A DNA stretch of 64,000 bases, taken from NCBI GenBank assembly GCA_022701365.1, contig JAKUHH010000284.1:496001-560000 (forward strand), written 5' to 3'. Every line of letters starts with the position of its first letter. The stretch's first letter is position 1. Positions 22,369-33,590 of the stretch are shown one piece after another. This stretch comes from Mycocentrospora acerina. Its lineage: Eukaryota; Ascomycota; Dothideomycetes; Pleosporales. A model generated the notes under the pieces. That model did no database searches. It saw nothing but the letters and a program-made list of their open reading frames with translations, and was not told the origin of the DNA. The translations under genes were made by a program, and so were the position numbers.

Positions 22369-24090
22369 CTAAATATCTTCGAATCCGAACTTGACGAGTA
22401 GCGTGCACGTTGTTTCGTGGCCGCCCAAATCGAGCATGCGAATGAAACTCCATCCAGGCACAGCATACATCAACCTCACAGCTGCTACTGCGAACACGGG
22501 ATTTTTAGCATAACTATCGTCGCTTTTGATTAGTAGTCGCAAAAAGACAAGTTCGTTGTCATCGTACTCCCACTCCAGAACTTCTTTCCATATAGGGTCG
22601 TTGGCGGGCGAGTTGTCTTTGTGCAGGAAGCTGGTGAGCTTGTGTGGTTTATAGCTAGTCGTCTTACGCTTTGGTGGCATATTGTTCATGTCATTGGGGT
22701 GTACAAGGGTACAGGTGACATATGGTTTGATATCGTCGTGCTCGCGGTCACTAGGCATGGGAACCTCTGTAGCGCCTGCGACATGCAATTTGAGCTTCCG
22801 TCGTCTGCCAGTGTTGAGATTACCATCGCCTCCAGCCCGAAGCGCCGCAGGTTTGAGGACATATCCACCAGATCCAGCGAAAAGGGCTTCATTCAGTTGG
22901 GAGCTCGCACCAAAAGTTTGCCAGTTCAGGGCACAAATCTGAGCACCAATTCCCCAGAACGGGACTGGAGCGAGGTTCTTGGAAGAGATGCGAGTTCCTT
23001 TTGGAAAGACTCGCATGAGGTGATGTGCGTTGTGGCGAGCAATTTTTGTGCTGTTAATAGGCAAGTGCTTTTTGAGGCCAGACTCTGAAACGTTGACGAG
23101 CTGATGATGTGGTGCATTCTCAAGATTGGCTTCAAACCATGAGTTGTTCACCGGTTTGACAGACTGCGCATAAACTCCAAGCTCGGCTAGCTCTGGAACA
23201 ATCAACCCGGCATTGGTCGCTTTCTTCTTGTTCTTGTATTTTTGGCGTGCCTGACGTTCTGCCTCGTCCTCTGAGCTAGATTCATCGTCACTGGTCTCTT
23301 CCTCATTGGGAAGATGATACTCCACAATGACCACAATCTTGTTACCAAGCTCAGCGAGGGTAACGTGTTCACCAATTCCCTCTTGCTCAAGAGTACCTTT
23401 CTCGCGAATCGCTCGACTTAGTAATCGCGAGCCAAATACTTCGCACATGATCTGCGCAAGACGAAGTTGACCGTGTGCGTCGCAATGGTTCTCTAATGAG
23501 ATCATTATGGGCGCGGCATTTTTCTCCTCTGCAGCCTCCTTGTCGACGACATCGCGAAGTGTCTCACATACTGTGCGAAAGGGTATATTCGACACAAGGG
23601 TGTAGCCATGCGTAACTTTAGGCTCTGCTCTGTTGTCTTCGTTGTCCCAAGCGTCGATTTCGACACAACGTGAACCAGTTTGTAGAGCTATCTCGTACGC
23701 CGAAGCATGAGACTCGCCGAAGAGTTGATGGGCCATGAGATACGTGTTGTGACTGGAGCTGATGAAGTATTCTGGCAGTGGGTAGCGTCTGTCGATGCAT
23801 TGTGGAGGAACCTGGATATGGCTCTTGTCCAGCAGTTCTCGTAGCGCAGTTGTTGGCTCTTGCACGTCCAAGCCAGCTTCACGTTCTCCCAGAATTCCCT
23901 CCTGCACAATAAGCGTCTTCAGCGCCTGACTTACACGCAGCTTATCTTTCGTGATGTGCGACTGGCGTGACGCATGACCACCGCCTGCCACGGTGGTGGC
24001 ATCGATGGCCTCACCTTTATCATCATCATCCACTTTTGGTTTCTTGGAGAAAGGATTTAGCTTCGTAATCCCTGAGATCAGATCGGCCAT
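22369..24090 (-). CDS. Phosphoinositide-specific phospholipase C
   Basis: An intronless 573-residue protein. The X domain carries SSSHNTYL (catalytic His at about 114), CVEIDAWD, the second His in THGYTL, and SLENHCD. An acidic Ser/Glu linker (about residues 275-295) separates it from the Y domain, with HHLMRVFPKGTRISSKNL, PFWGIGAQICALNWQT and GGYVLKP. A C2-like domain follows with VPGWSFIRMLDL near the end. It hydrolyses PIP2 to IP3 and diacylglycerol in Ca2+ signalling. No EF hands or PH domain are present at the N-terminus, so it is a short fungal PLC. The start is the Met of MADLISG; the open frame continues further upstream without an ATG. Confidence 0.92.
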   Translation of the reverse strand: MADLISGITKLNPFSKKPKVDDDDKGEAIDATTVAGGGHASRQSHITKDKLRVSQALKTLIVQEGILGEREAGLDVQEPTTALRELLDKSHIQVPPQCIDRRYPLPEYFISSSHNTYLMAHQLFGESHASAYEIALQTGSRCVEIDAWDNEDNRAEPKVTHGYTLVSNIPFRTVCETLRDVVDKEAAEEKNAAPIMISLENHCDAHGQLRLAQIMCEVFGSRLLSRAIREKGTLEQEGIGEHVTLAELGNKIVVIVEYHLPNEEETSDDESSSEDEAERQARQKYKNKKKATNAGLIVPELAELGVYAQSVKPVNNSWFEANLENAPHHQLVNVSESGLKKHLPINSTKIARHNAHHLMRVFPKGTRISSKNLAPVPFWGIGAQICALNWQTFGASSQLNEALFAGSGGYVLKPAALRAGGDGNLNTGRRRKLKLHVAGATEVPMPSDREHDDIKPYVTCTLVHPNDMNNMPPKRKTTSYKPHKLTSFLHKDNSPANDPIWKEVLEWEYDDNELVFLRLLIKSDDSYAKNPVFAVAAVRLMYAVPGWSFIRMLDLGGHETTCTLLVKFGFEDI

Positions 24091-24336
24091 TTTTGGGGAT
24101 TCGGCGTGTAACAGTAGGATTGTGTTTGTTGGGGTTGGTGATACGTCACGTCCGCGGCGACTGAACGGGTGGGACAAGCCAGCCTCGGAAGGTGGGGAGG
24201 GGAGTACCGAGGCGGCGGCCCCAAGGGTTCGGCCGCGCTAGATAAAACATTCCATGCCGCGAATACCCAGTTGTGTCAGCATGCGCACCTCTTTTGACTG
24301 ATTTCTGTGCACTTCAGCATCAAAGAAGGTACGAAC

Positions 24337-26551
24337 ATGGACGGCAAGAACGGCAGCAACGGCCATAGTGACCACAAGGGCACCAATGGCACGCGTGCAA
24401 GCTCAAAGCATCTGTGGAAGCATGCATCCCCGGAATCGACGCCCATGTACGACTTCCTGCGCAGTATCAACGAAACCCAAGGACTGAGCTTATCAACGTA
24501 TGCGGAGTTACACCAATGGAGCGTCGACAACACCGAGCCTTTCTGGCGCAGAGTATGGGAGTTTGTAGGCGTCAGGGCGCAGGGAACCGCAGCATTGGTG
24601 AGGAAGAAGCCCATGTCAATGGCCAGTTCAAGGAGCATCGAGTGCTGAATGCAAACAGGCCGTCGACCCAAATGCGCCCATGTTTCCCCGGCCAGCGTTC
24701 TTCGAGGGTGCAACTCTCAACTTTGCCGAGAACCTCCTCTTCCCCACGCAACAAGTCGATCCGGATTCTCCCGCCATTATCGCTGCAACCGAGACAGCGC
24801 GCGAGGTGGTAACATGGGCCGAGTTGCGGGAACGCGTCAGGGAGTGTCAGGCAGGTATGCTGGCACTGGGCCTCAAAGAAGGCGACCGTGTTGCCGGCTA
24901 CGTTGCGAACCACACAAACGCTGTCGTAGCCATGCTGGCAGCAACGTCGCTGGGCGGCATCTGGACCGCCGTCAGTCCAGACACAGGTGTACACGCTGTC
25001 CTAGAACGTCTGCGGCAAATCGATCCCGTCCTACTGCTCGCGGATAATGCCTCCTTTTACAATGGCAGGAGCCATCCTGTCTTGCCTAAAGTCAGCGAGA
25101 TTGCCAGCGGACTACAGTCTCTCCAGGCTGTTGTTATCCTCCCTACAGTCCCCTCTGTGTCCTTCGACGCTAGTTCAGTACATGTACCGTCCGGCAAAGC
25201 ATACGATTACGCAACCTTCACAGCATTGAAGACGACTGCAGGGTTGACGTTCAAGTACCTCTCTCCAGACCACCCCGTCTATATCCTCTACTCAAGTGGC
25301 ACTACTGGCGCACCCAAATGTATCGTTCACGGTGCTATTGGAACATTGCTACAACACAAAAAGGAGCATATTATGCATTGCTCTATAACCCCTCAGTCTC
25401 GTCTCTTCTACTTTACCACATGTACCTGGATGATGTGGCATTGGCTCGTCTCTGGCCTCGCATCTGGCGCAACACTCATTCTCTACGACGGCTCGCCCTT
25501 CCGTTTCACGGATCCAAGTGATCCCTCAACTTCTGTTCCCGATGACCTCGCTATGCACCGCCTCATTGACGAGTTTGAAATTACTCATTTCGGCACCTCT
25601 GCAAAGTACCTTTCGATTCTCGAACAAAAGTCTGTCAACTCGAGAGCGGCTGGTCTCTCTCTCTCAAGTTTGGAAGCCATCTACTCCACAGGTTCACCCC
25701 TGGCTCCTTCTACATTCTCCTATGTCTACTCTGCCTTTCCTCCAACAATAAATCTAGGCAGTATTACAGGTGGCACAGATATCATCTCCCTTTTCGGCGC
25801 ACCAAATCCACTGCTCCCCGTGTACGAAGGCGAAATACAGGGTCCAGGACTTGGCATGGCCATCGCAGCACACGACTACACTGGTGCCGATATTTCGTCC
25901 ACAGGCGAGCCAGGAGACCTTGTGTGCACAAAACCCTTCATCTGTCAACCAGTCGCTTTCTGGGGCAAAGATGGCGACAAAAAGTACCACGGCTCGTATT
26001 TCGACAAGTTTGTGAACGAGAAAGGTAACGCTATCTGGCACCATGGTGACTTTATTCGCTTTAATCCCGAGACCGGTGGACTATGGATGCTGGGGCGTAG
26101 CGACGGTATCCTTAAGCCCGCTGGTGTTCGTTTTGGGTCTGCCGAAATCTACAACGTTTTACTCGAGCACTTTGGCGAACAAGTTTCAGATGCCTTGTGC
26201 ATCGGGAGACGGCGTGAAACAGATACAGATGAAACTGTCATTCTGTTTGTCAAGATGGCAGAAGACAAACAACTTACAGACGAGCTGGTTGCTAAAATCA
26301 AAATCACGATCAAGCAGGCACTCAGCGCAAGGCATGTGCCAGCTGTGGTAGACGAATGCCCAGAAATTCCTGTTACCACGAATGGAAAGAAGTGAGTTAC
26401 GATCGAAACCCTGAAAACTCTTAAGCTAACAATTGATAGGATCGAGGGTGCTGTCAAGCAAATCCTCTGCGGTATGAATGTCAAGACAAGCGCGAGTGTT
26501 GCGAACGCAGAATGTCTAGACTGGTATCGTGAGTGGGCGCGGACAAATTGA
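24337..26551 (+). CDS. Acetoacetyl-CoA synthetase
   Basis: Three exons (24337-24597, 24659-26391, 26440-26551), 701 residues. It is an acyl-adenylate-forming enzyme with the AMP-binding loop YSSGTTGAPK (about residue 300), followed by the family-specific FTTCTWMMWHWLVSGL, GTSAKYLS and GSITGGTDI, and the C-terminal motif WMLGRSDGILKPAGVRFG. NGKKIEGAVK, split by intron 2, holds the catalytic Lys region. The early ATLNFAENLL segment is also typical. It activates acetoacetate to acetoacetyl-CoA, feeding ketone-body or leucine carbon back to lipid and sterol synthesis. The length matches the family (about 660-700). It is divergent from phospholipase C across 246 bp. Confidence 0.93.
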
Positions 26552-26882
26552 GAAGGCTAGACAAAAAGCTTGAAAAGTGTTGTTTCCTTGGGATAGACGG
26601 TTTGCGCTAAGAATTGTACAACTTTCAACAAGTCACTTGCCAGTTTTCTTGCATGATCAGTCACGCATTTCTAAAAAATAATTTTTTTAAAATATAAATA
26701 AACATACAAATGGGTTTAAAATACAACGAACACTGGGTTTTGATGATGAAGAGAAGTTTTTATTCCATCCTCGAGCGGCAGACTGTATTTGCATGGTTGT
26801 CAAGAAAACGGGCCTGAGCAAAAGCTCATCTTGCAGCACTCCATCGCGCTGTTCATTGCCATTCATCAGCCTAGTTTCTATC
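26552..26882. other. Convergent 3' spacer
   Basis: 331 bp between the acetoacetyl-CoA synthetase stop and the small unknown gene. It contains an A/T-rich run near 26672-26700. Nothing else seen. Confidence 0.45.
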
Positions 26883-27341
26883 CTATCTCGCAACAGGAAA
26901 GAACTGCCCCAACAACCCGTCAATCTCCATCACTAACTTATTAACCGCAATCTCCTCCGCCCCAACCCAAACTTTCACCACCGAATGCGTATATCCATTT
27001 CCGTTCACGAAAATTCCCAACCCCGCAGCACCCGTGCCATTCACCCTACCCTCCCAGTTACGCACTGCCATGGATACATCGTCTGGCTCAACTTTCTTGC
27101 CGTAACTAGCCTGATTGTGGCGGATGAGGAAGGCGATGTTTTCTGGACGCAGAACGGGTTAGATGAAGTATGTGATGGGAGACGATTTATGCCTACCACA
27201 AAGGATGAGAACTTTGCGCTCCTCTTGGCTAGTTGGAAAGGGTGGCTGAGTGGAGGAGGATGGGAGAAAGCACTCATCGCGGTAAGGGTAAAGTAGGTCG
27301 AATATGCGCTGTTCGAGCGGGTCAGAGACATTAGTGGGCAT
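26883..27341 (-). CDS. Small conserved-looking hypothetical protein
   Basis: Two exons (27197-27341 and 26883-27142) joined across a 54-nt GT-AG intron, 134 residues. I do not recognise the family. The N-terminal half contains LEQRIFDLLYPYRDECF and a Ser/Pro-rich loop; exon 2 encodes ENIAFLIRHNQASYG and a compact alternating-hydrophobic C-terminal half (NWEGRVNG, GLGIFVNGNGYTHS, VMEIDGLLGQFFP) that looks like a folded beta/alpha domain. There is no signal peptide or membrane segment. The coding case rests on the clean splice junction, full-length frame and protein-like composition. It is flanked by the acetoacetyl-CoA synthetase (convergent) and the bZIP gene (same strand). Confidence 0.6.
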
Positions 27342-28236
27342 TTTTTTTTGGTAGGTTTTCGATCTGCTGAGAAGATAGGAGGTGAGGTTGTGTAAAGACA
27401 AGTAGACAAGTGGGCTGCGAGTTGTGTGAATTGCCAAGGGATGTAAAGTCTTATTCACCAACAAGAAGTGCGGAGTGGTTGCTTTCACTTGACCTTATCT
27501 TGGGTGGATTTGCGATTGCTAGACTTTTGAGCAAGTGGTAGTGGGGAATTGCTCCACGCTGGACGTATTTGGCGACGTCAGATATAAATCTTATCAAGCA
27601 CAGTCTTGGATGGATTGAATTCTTGATGGAGATGTTTCAGAAGGAGCTGTATATTTACATTCAGATCATTGTTTTGGACAGTACACAAACCGGAGGGGGC
27701 TAGTAAAGGAAGCAATACTTGCGACGGATTGCAGAACAGCATTTGTGATATTCACTTAACAGTTTAACACAACAACCTTTGGATGAGTTGAACTTTGTCA
27801 TCTGGGCATCCTATAGAATTTCGTAAGTGATCTAGCAACAATTTAGAGTCAGTGAGGAAAACCCCACATTCAACATAAATTCTGCGGTAGGTAGCTTTAT
27901 ATATGAATAGATGTCACATTCGATAATGTGATTTTCAAATGAAGTAACTTTTGCCTTTTGAACAAATGAAGGTTAATCAAACTACAAATACAAGGTATTT
28001 CCTGTTGCCTATTGAAATCGCAAATGAGCCAAAACATGAAGATAAAAGAACACAAAACACATCCAAAAACAAAACCAACTCCATGCTCTATCGATACAGA
28101 TGAAACCTGACACATTGTTCAATACAGGTCCACCCTATACTATGTCTAGAAACTCAGATCAATAGTCAGTGCCGCCATGTAACGCCTTCAGCATATGAGC
28201 CGAGCTTTCAGCTCAGCGCAACGTCTACGAGTGCGA
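27342..28236. other. Intergenic, 0.9 kb
   Basis: Lies between the start of the small unknown gene and the 3' end of the bZIP gene. It contains the promoter of the former and an AT-rich 3' region of the latter. No gene, RNA or repeat supported. Confidence 0.45.
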
Positions 28237-30013
28237 TTATCTGCCCTCTTTGATCTTGACACAACCTGTGAACATGGGAAAAGCGCTTCTGAAGTTTGGC
28301 CCAAGAGTCCAGTTATTCAAGTCTCGAAGGTGGCTCTCGAAGGCAGGGTTAATCAGCCATTGATCATCCTCCTTTGGTAGACTGCCCAACAATCCGGAAC
28401 CGGGTGTGCTAACTGGAGGTTGTGGGGTCGGTGGAGCAACAGGTGATGCAGCATTCACATGTGTGGAAAACGGGGAGGACGCATGGATGCTAGACGTTGT
28501 GGAAAGGGTGTTGACGCGCACTTTGGACGCGGGAAGAAGGCAGTCGCGGTGCTCATAGGGCCAGTTTAGCGAGACGGATGTAGTGAATGGAATGAAGAAG
28601 GTATCAAAGGAGATGAAGGGCTGGGTGGCGATCATCTTATCACGCAATCCTGGCCTGGTCTTTGTTAGTCGAATCTATTTTCATTCGAAATGTAAGGTGA
28701 AACGAGACTGAAGACTCACCACGGCAGGTGATCGAACCAGCACGGATGGGGAACAAATAGCTGCGATGCTCGGGGAGTCACCCAATGAGGCAGACGATCA
28801 TAATTTTCCTGGGTGGGCTCGATCTGCCAGCGCATGATCAGGAACATGATGAAAACGATGGCAACCTGCTCGGGCACACCACAGATGTCGGGGAAAGTGC
28901 GCAGAATGTCTGTAAATAGCTTGGATAGTGGGTGAGACTCAACACTGTGGTCCGGGTAAACGAGCGAGGTGAAGTTGGGGTATAGCGGGCCAACGAGGGT
29001 CTTGATGGGGTGGCCTTCTGCGGCGCGCGCCTGGCGGTCCTGTAGGAAGTCGAGCATGATGATGTCCAGTGGGCATGTGGCAGGGGTGTTGCGCGGCAGG
29101 GTGAGGTGAGGCACGAGTGCGGGCGCATACTGGGCAAGTTGGCTGGTGCTGACATTGCTGGGCGTCGGCTGCTGCGGAGGAGGCAAGTTTGGGTCTACGG
29201 CTCTGCGCTGACCGTGGTCGAGCAAAAAGTCGACACCGAGACGCTCGTCAAATGGCATGCCAGGCTGTATGTGGGTGTTGCCGTGATCATTGCCGTGGCT
29301 GTGGCCGTTGCCGTTGCCATTGGGATAGCTGCGCAGGTGGCTGGTGGGCGCGTCACCGGTGTAGAGCCATGGACGCACTCCCTCTGCAGCGCTGGGCGAG
29401 GATGCGCCCGAGAGAATACCGCTCTGGGGCGTGGTGGCGGCTAGATCGTGGAGGGCTGGCTGGAGCGGGTGCTGCTGTGGGAGTTGCTGGTGCTGGGGCG
29501 GGAGCTGTTGGGGGCGCAGAGATGCAGGGTGAGGAGAGCGCGCGGCGGCAGCCGCCAGTTCTGCGCGAGAGTGAGTGAGTATCAGAGGGAGTGACCGGAC
29601 GAATGTATGAATGAATTGATGAGTGAGAGAGGACACAGCATACCATTGAGCCCGCCCGAGGCCCGCACAATGGGCTGTAGGATGCCCATGACGTCCTCCA
29701 GGCGTTTCCTGATGTCGGCATTCTCAGCCTGTACCGCCTCCTTGTCGCGCAACACTACCTGCAAGTCGTGATACGGCTGCTGGCTCTCGAGCTCTCTGAT
29801 GCGCCGGTTCAGTGCATCAATCTGGTTCTTCGTCCTCTCACGAATCGCCCGTTGCGCCTCGCGGTCGTTTGCGCGCTTACGGGCAAGCTGTTCGGCAGTG
29901 AGGTTGGCGACACCGCGCGGCCCACCTGTGCGCCGCTTCTTGGACGGCTGGCTTCCATCTGCTGCGTCGTCATCGCGATGGGCAGACGAGGGTGTCGATG
30001 GAGACTCGGCCAT
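28237..30013 (-). CDS. bZIP transcription factor with DUF3425 domain
   Basis: Three exons (29644-30013, 28720-29560, 28237-28654), 542 residues. A basic region with RKRANDREAQRAIRERTKNQI is followed by a short leucine-zipper-like heptad stretch (LNRRIRELE...), about residues 45-110. A long Gln/Pro/His/Asn-rich middle includes HSHGNDHGNTH. The DUF3425 domain (about residues 270-400) contains CPLDIIMLDFLQDR, YPDHSVESHPLSKLF and RWQIEPTQENYDRLPHW, then LNWPYEHRDCLL after intron 2. This fungal family comprises nuclear regulators, some controlling secondary metabolism or stress; the target is unknown. It is divergent from the alpha/beta hydrolase gene, which could be a local target, but nothing in the sequence proves this. 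Confidence 0.9.
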
Positions 30014-30357
30014 TGGGACAATGATATGCGAGTCGCACGTCGTGGCGAGTCAAGCGACATGGAATGGACATGGCCATCTGCCGCATCTTGACTCATGCCA
30101 CGGCATCGTCGAATGACTAAGCCGAATACAATACTCGGTGCTACGGGCCACACGCAATACCATGGTCTGGAATGCGGGGAAGGCCGGGGCGTGCTCACGA
30201 AGGGTTCACCCCGCTCATGACGCTCGCCGGCTGCGTGTCAGCATTCGAGGGTTGACGATATCTAATCACTACAAAACGTCTTCGCCTGATAAAAGCTGCA
30301 CATAACTGTCGACTGCCCATCTTTCTTCTGTGACAATCAAACCCAACTGTGTATGCC
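30014..30357. promoter_or_regulatory. Divergent promoter, bZIP / alpha-beta hydrolase
   Basis: 344 bp between divergent start codons. No canonical TATA box or bZIP site pair was confidently identified. Confidence 0.35.
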
Positions 30358-31629
30358 ATGGCAGACCTACATGTTAGCAGGGTGAGGGTAGCCTCAGCGA
30401 TCTTCAAAGCAGGTAGGTGTTTGTGTCTATTCATGCATCCAAGAGTAGCGCCTCCTTCTGCTTGTATCGACATGTGACTTTGTAGGCCAATGTGAACGCC
30501 TCTTGGTCGTCGCCAGGACTCTATCGACACAGATCTCGTCGCTAACTCCAAGTAGTATTCGCTGCGTTTGGCCGCATACTTACTTCCCCCTTCAAAGGCT
30601 CCAATGGCTCAAACACCTACTTCAAAGATGTACTATCAGCTCTCTTCCGCGCCCAACTTGGGAACCTGGATCTTGCGGGTGACCGCTACATGTCTGGAAC
30701 AACAGCGCCCCTTATTGACAAGTATGCAAAAGAAAATAACTTCTCCCCCGAATACATCACCTTATCTAGTGGGACAAAGGCATACTGGCTCGGCGATAAA
30801 AGTGCAAAAAAGACGATTATTTATTTCCACGGTAGGTTGATTTTGTTCGCACGGATTACAAGATTCAAGCTCACAAGTACAAGGAGGTGGCTATGTCATG
30901 CCTCCTACAGAAGGCCATTTTGTCTGGCTTGACGACCTGCAAAAGTCACTAGGGCCTGACGTCTCTGTCCTCCTCCTTGCCTATGATTTGGCACCTGAAC
31001 AAAAGTATCCCACCCAGCTCAAGCAAGCCGTCGAACTTGTGCGCTACCTGATCGAGGACGAAGGCCGCAGCCCGTCAGACCTTGTTGTAGGAGGAGACTC
31101 CGCAGGAGGCAATCTGACCCTTGGGTTGCTTTCGCACATTGCGCACCCCCACCCAGAAATACCACCCCTGTCTCTGTCTTCGAAATTACGTGGTGCGCTA
31201 CTAATCTCCCCGTGGGTTTCGTTCAATAATAGTACCCCTGCTCATAAAACAAATGCTGAACGCGATATCTTTGACGCGCGCGCATTGTCTCGCTGGTCTA
31301 CGGCTTTCCTCGGCAGCCCATCCCCCTTTGCTGGTGACTTTTACAATGAGCCCGTTCTCGCTGCTCCATCTTGGTGGGAGCCTGTTGCTGACGTGGTAGA
31401 CGACGTCTTGATCTGGGCTGGTGATAATGAGGTCTTGAAGGATAGCATCGAAGCTTTTGCGAACAAATTTACTTTGGGATTCGGTGGACAAGGTGAAAGA
31501 GTGAGCACTATTATCACACCAAAGGCGTTCCATATCGAGATGATTGTTGAGCGGCTGTTTGGCTACAAAGGAGATTCCGGAACTGGAAGTAAAATGGTTG
31601 TAGAAGATTGGGTCAAGGCGAAGTTGTGA
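30358..31629 (+). CDS. Alpha/beta hydrolase-3 family esterase
   Basis: Three exons (30358-30412, 30556-30831, 30884-31629), 358 residues. The first exon is only 18 codons but joins in frame (GCAG/TA) and supplies the start. The oxyanion-hole motif HGGG is rebuilt across intron 2 (about residues 110-113), the nucleophile elbow is GDSAG (181-185), and the acid and His are expected in WAGDNEVLKD and KAFHIEM. A short hydrophobic segment at residues 12-30 could anchor it to a membrane. The family includes hormone-sensitive-lipase-like esterases and steryl acetyl hydrolases; the substrate here is not evident. It is on the same strand as, and 570 bp from, the kinesin. Confidence 0.87.
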
Positions 31630-32201
31630 GTTCCTGTGCATAAGAGTTGTTACATTGTAGTTCAAGGGCAATAAACGCACTGCAAGGTAGCAATTTGCTA
31701 TGAAAATGCACGTTTTTATGTGACTGTCGGTAAGAAAAAGACAATCTCGCAAATAATGCAATGGGAGTTTTCCTTCTGTATTTGAAAGCCTTTGAAGTTG
31801 TGCGAGGCTCCGAATTCTGGAATTGCACAAATTCCGAGGCTTGTCGGTTATCAAAAAGTTTATAGTTTAGCAGGTTGATTCAACGATAGGCCCTAGTGAC
31901 TCAAAGTAAAACAAATCAAGCAAGTTCTAGGATAGGTTGGCTCTTAAAGTGCACGTACGATTACCATTTGCTATACGATGCAATGTCAGTGCCTGACAAC
32001 CATTGGTTTCGAGAATCAGTCCTCGCTGTATGACTCCAAGTTACCGAGGTAACACCGACATAACGACACAACTTTGCAGTCTAGGCAGCAACTTGAAGGT
32101 ATTAAAGAGTAAAGGGTACGCCTAGACTAGTAAAATATGTGCCGCACTTCCACCGAGAACCACCCCGAGGAATAACACAAAAATCCCATTGTATACCCAC
32201 T
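31630..32201. other. Intergenic, 0.57 kb
   Basis: Hydrolase terminator and kinesin promoter. No coding signal recognised. Confidence 0.45.
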
Positions 32202-33590
32202 ATGACTACCCAAGAACGTTACTCTTTCACAAAAGTCTACGCCAGATTGAGACCTTTGAATAGGGGAGAGTCCTTCATGACAGAGGTTGGGCAAAGAATT
32301 GATGGGCCTGACGCAAACTATTCCATATCGATCTCCCTGAAATCTAACTCCGAAAAACCTCGTGTGTGGAGGAGCGGAGCCTCTTTCGCGCAAGTTTTTT
32401 CAGAGAACCACTCAAACAGTCACGTCTACAGAAACGTAGTCGCGCCTACGTTGAACCGTGTTCTGGAAGGTGCTACTTGCAATTTTTTTGCGTATGGACA
32501 TTCTGGCAGCGGGAAAACACACACGATTATAGGCTACGACTACGAAGATACTGAGCATCTCGGTTTATGCTTCTCTGCAGCCCGTGATCTTTTCCACGCC
32601 GTCGATAAAATCAACGCAGACACACAGGCGACAGAATCTGATCAGGACGAAGGCAAGAGAAATTTGGGTGTTGCTGTTCGTCTATATGAGATAAGGGGAA
32701 AATCCGCGCATGACCTCTTCAATGAAGGCAGAGAGTGCCATGTTCGCGAAGGCCAAGACGGTCAAACTCATGTCCGGGGCCCGACAGAGGTACTGGAAGG
32801 TGGGAGAGTGAGAGTCCGTCCCATTACGGCGATGCCGTGTTGGTCTTTCGAAGAGCTACAGGCAACCGTACTAGCTGGGCTTGCCAGGAGAACCACTGGA
32901 TCATCAACAATACATGATGAGAGTTCTCGTACTCACGCCATCCTCGAGCTCGAAATAATCAACAAGGCATTGATGGACGCACGAGATGCTGTTACAGAAC
33001 GCGAATCCGAGCTCGTGCCTGTGGGTAAGCGAGCCACAGATATCTACCTGGAAGAGCAGCACAAATCGCTTATCCGGACGCCAGAGGGACAATATGTCAT
33101 GAATCCGGAGCGTCCGGTGGATCAAAAAAGAATTGACGCGTCGGAGGCTGAGAAGAAGGAGTACGAAGACCGTCTGAAATTGGCCGGAGACGAAGTCGCA
33201 AAATTCTTCAATACACGCCAGCACCCCTACCTCGGAGGGAAGTTTGTATTTGTAGATCTTGCAGGATCTGAGTACTTCGACCAAGGAACTGCAACTCCAC
33301 GTACAGGCCCAAAGCAAACTCCGCAGGAGCAGCGACAAGGACGCCAGATTAATACTGACCTTTTCGCTCTAAAGGAAGTCATACGGGCCAGAGCATCAAA
33401 TCAAGCCCGTATCCCATTTCGGTCATCTCCTTTGACGATGATCCTGCGCAGCCATTTCCTGGCACTCAATCATGGGCAGTCTGCCATGATCTTGACTGTA
33501 TCGCCGGCTGGGTCGCAATTTGCAGCGACAAAGAATACACTGAAATACGGAAATCTGGTCGGTGAAGCGGGTGGAGTTGTTAAAAGATGA
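32202..33590 (+). CDS. Kinesin-like protein consisting almost only of a motor domain
   Basis: A single exon of 462 residues. Kinesin motifs are all present: VYARLRPLN, the P-loop GHSGSGKT (99-106), switch I SSRTHA (241-246), switch II DLAGSE (352-357), then PFRSSPLTMILR and NTLKYGNLV at the end of the motor. It stops about 10 residues later, so there is no neck linker coiled coil, stalk or cargo tail. Between the two switches lie about 105 residues, where conventional kinesins have about 25-35; the insert is charged and helical (MDARDAVTERESELV, EEQHKSL, EAEKKEYEDRL). Such short motor-only genes occur in fungi with unknown function. It may act as a non-processive ATPase or microtubule depolymerase; this is inference. 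Confidence 0.85.
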   Translation: MTTQERYSFTKVYARLRPLNRGESFMTEVGQRIDGPDANYSISISLKSNSEKPRVWRSGASFAQVFSENHSNSHVYRNVVAPTLNRVLEGATCNFFAYGHSGSGKTHTIIGYDYEDTEHLGLCFSAARDLFHAVDKINADTQATESDQDEGKRNLGVAVRLYEIRGKSAHDLFNEGRECHVREGQDGQTHVRGPTEVLEGGRVRVRPITAMPCWSFEELQATVLAGLARRTTGSSTIHDESSRTHAILELEIINKALMDARDAVTERESELVPVGKRATDIYLEEQHKSLIRTPEGQYVMNPERPVDQKRIDASEAEKKEYEDRLKLAGDEVAKFFNTRQHPYLGGKFVFVDLAGSEYFDQGTATPRTGPKQTPQEQRQGRQINTDLFALKEVIRARASNQARIPFRSSPLTMILRSHFLALNHGQSAMILTVSPAGSQFAATKNTLKYGNLVGEAGGVVKR

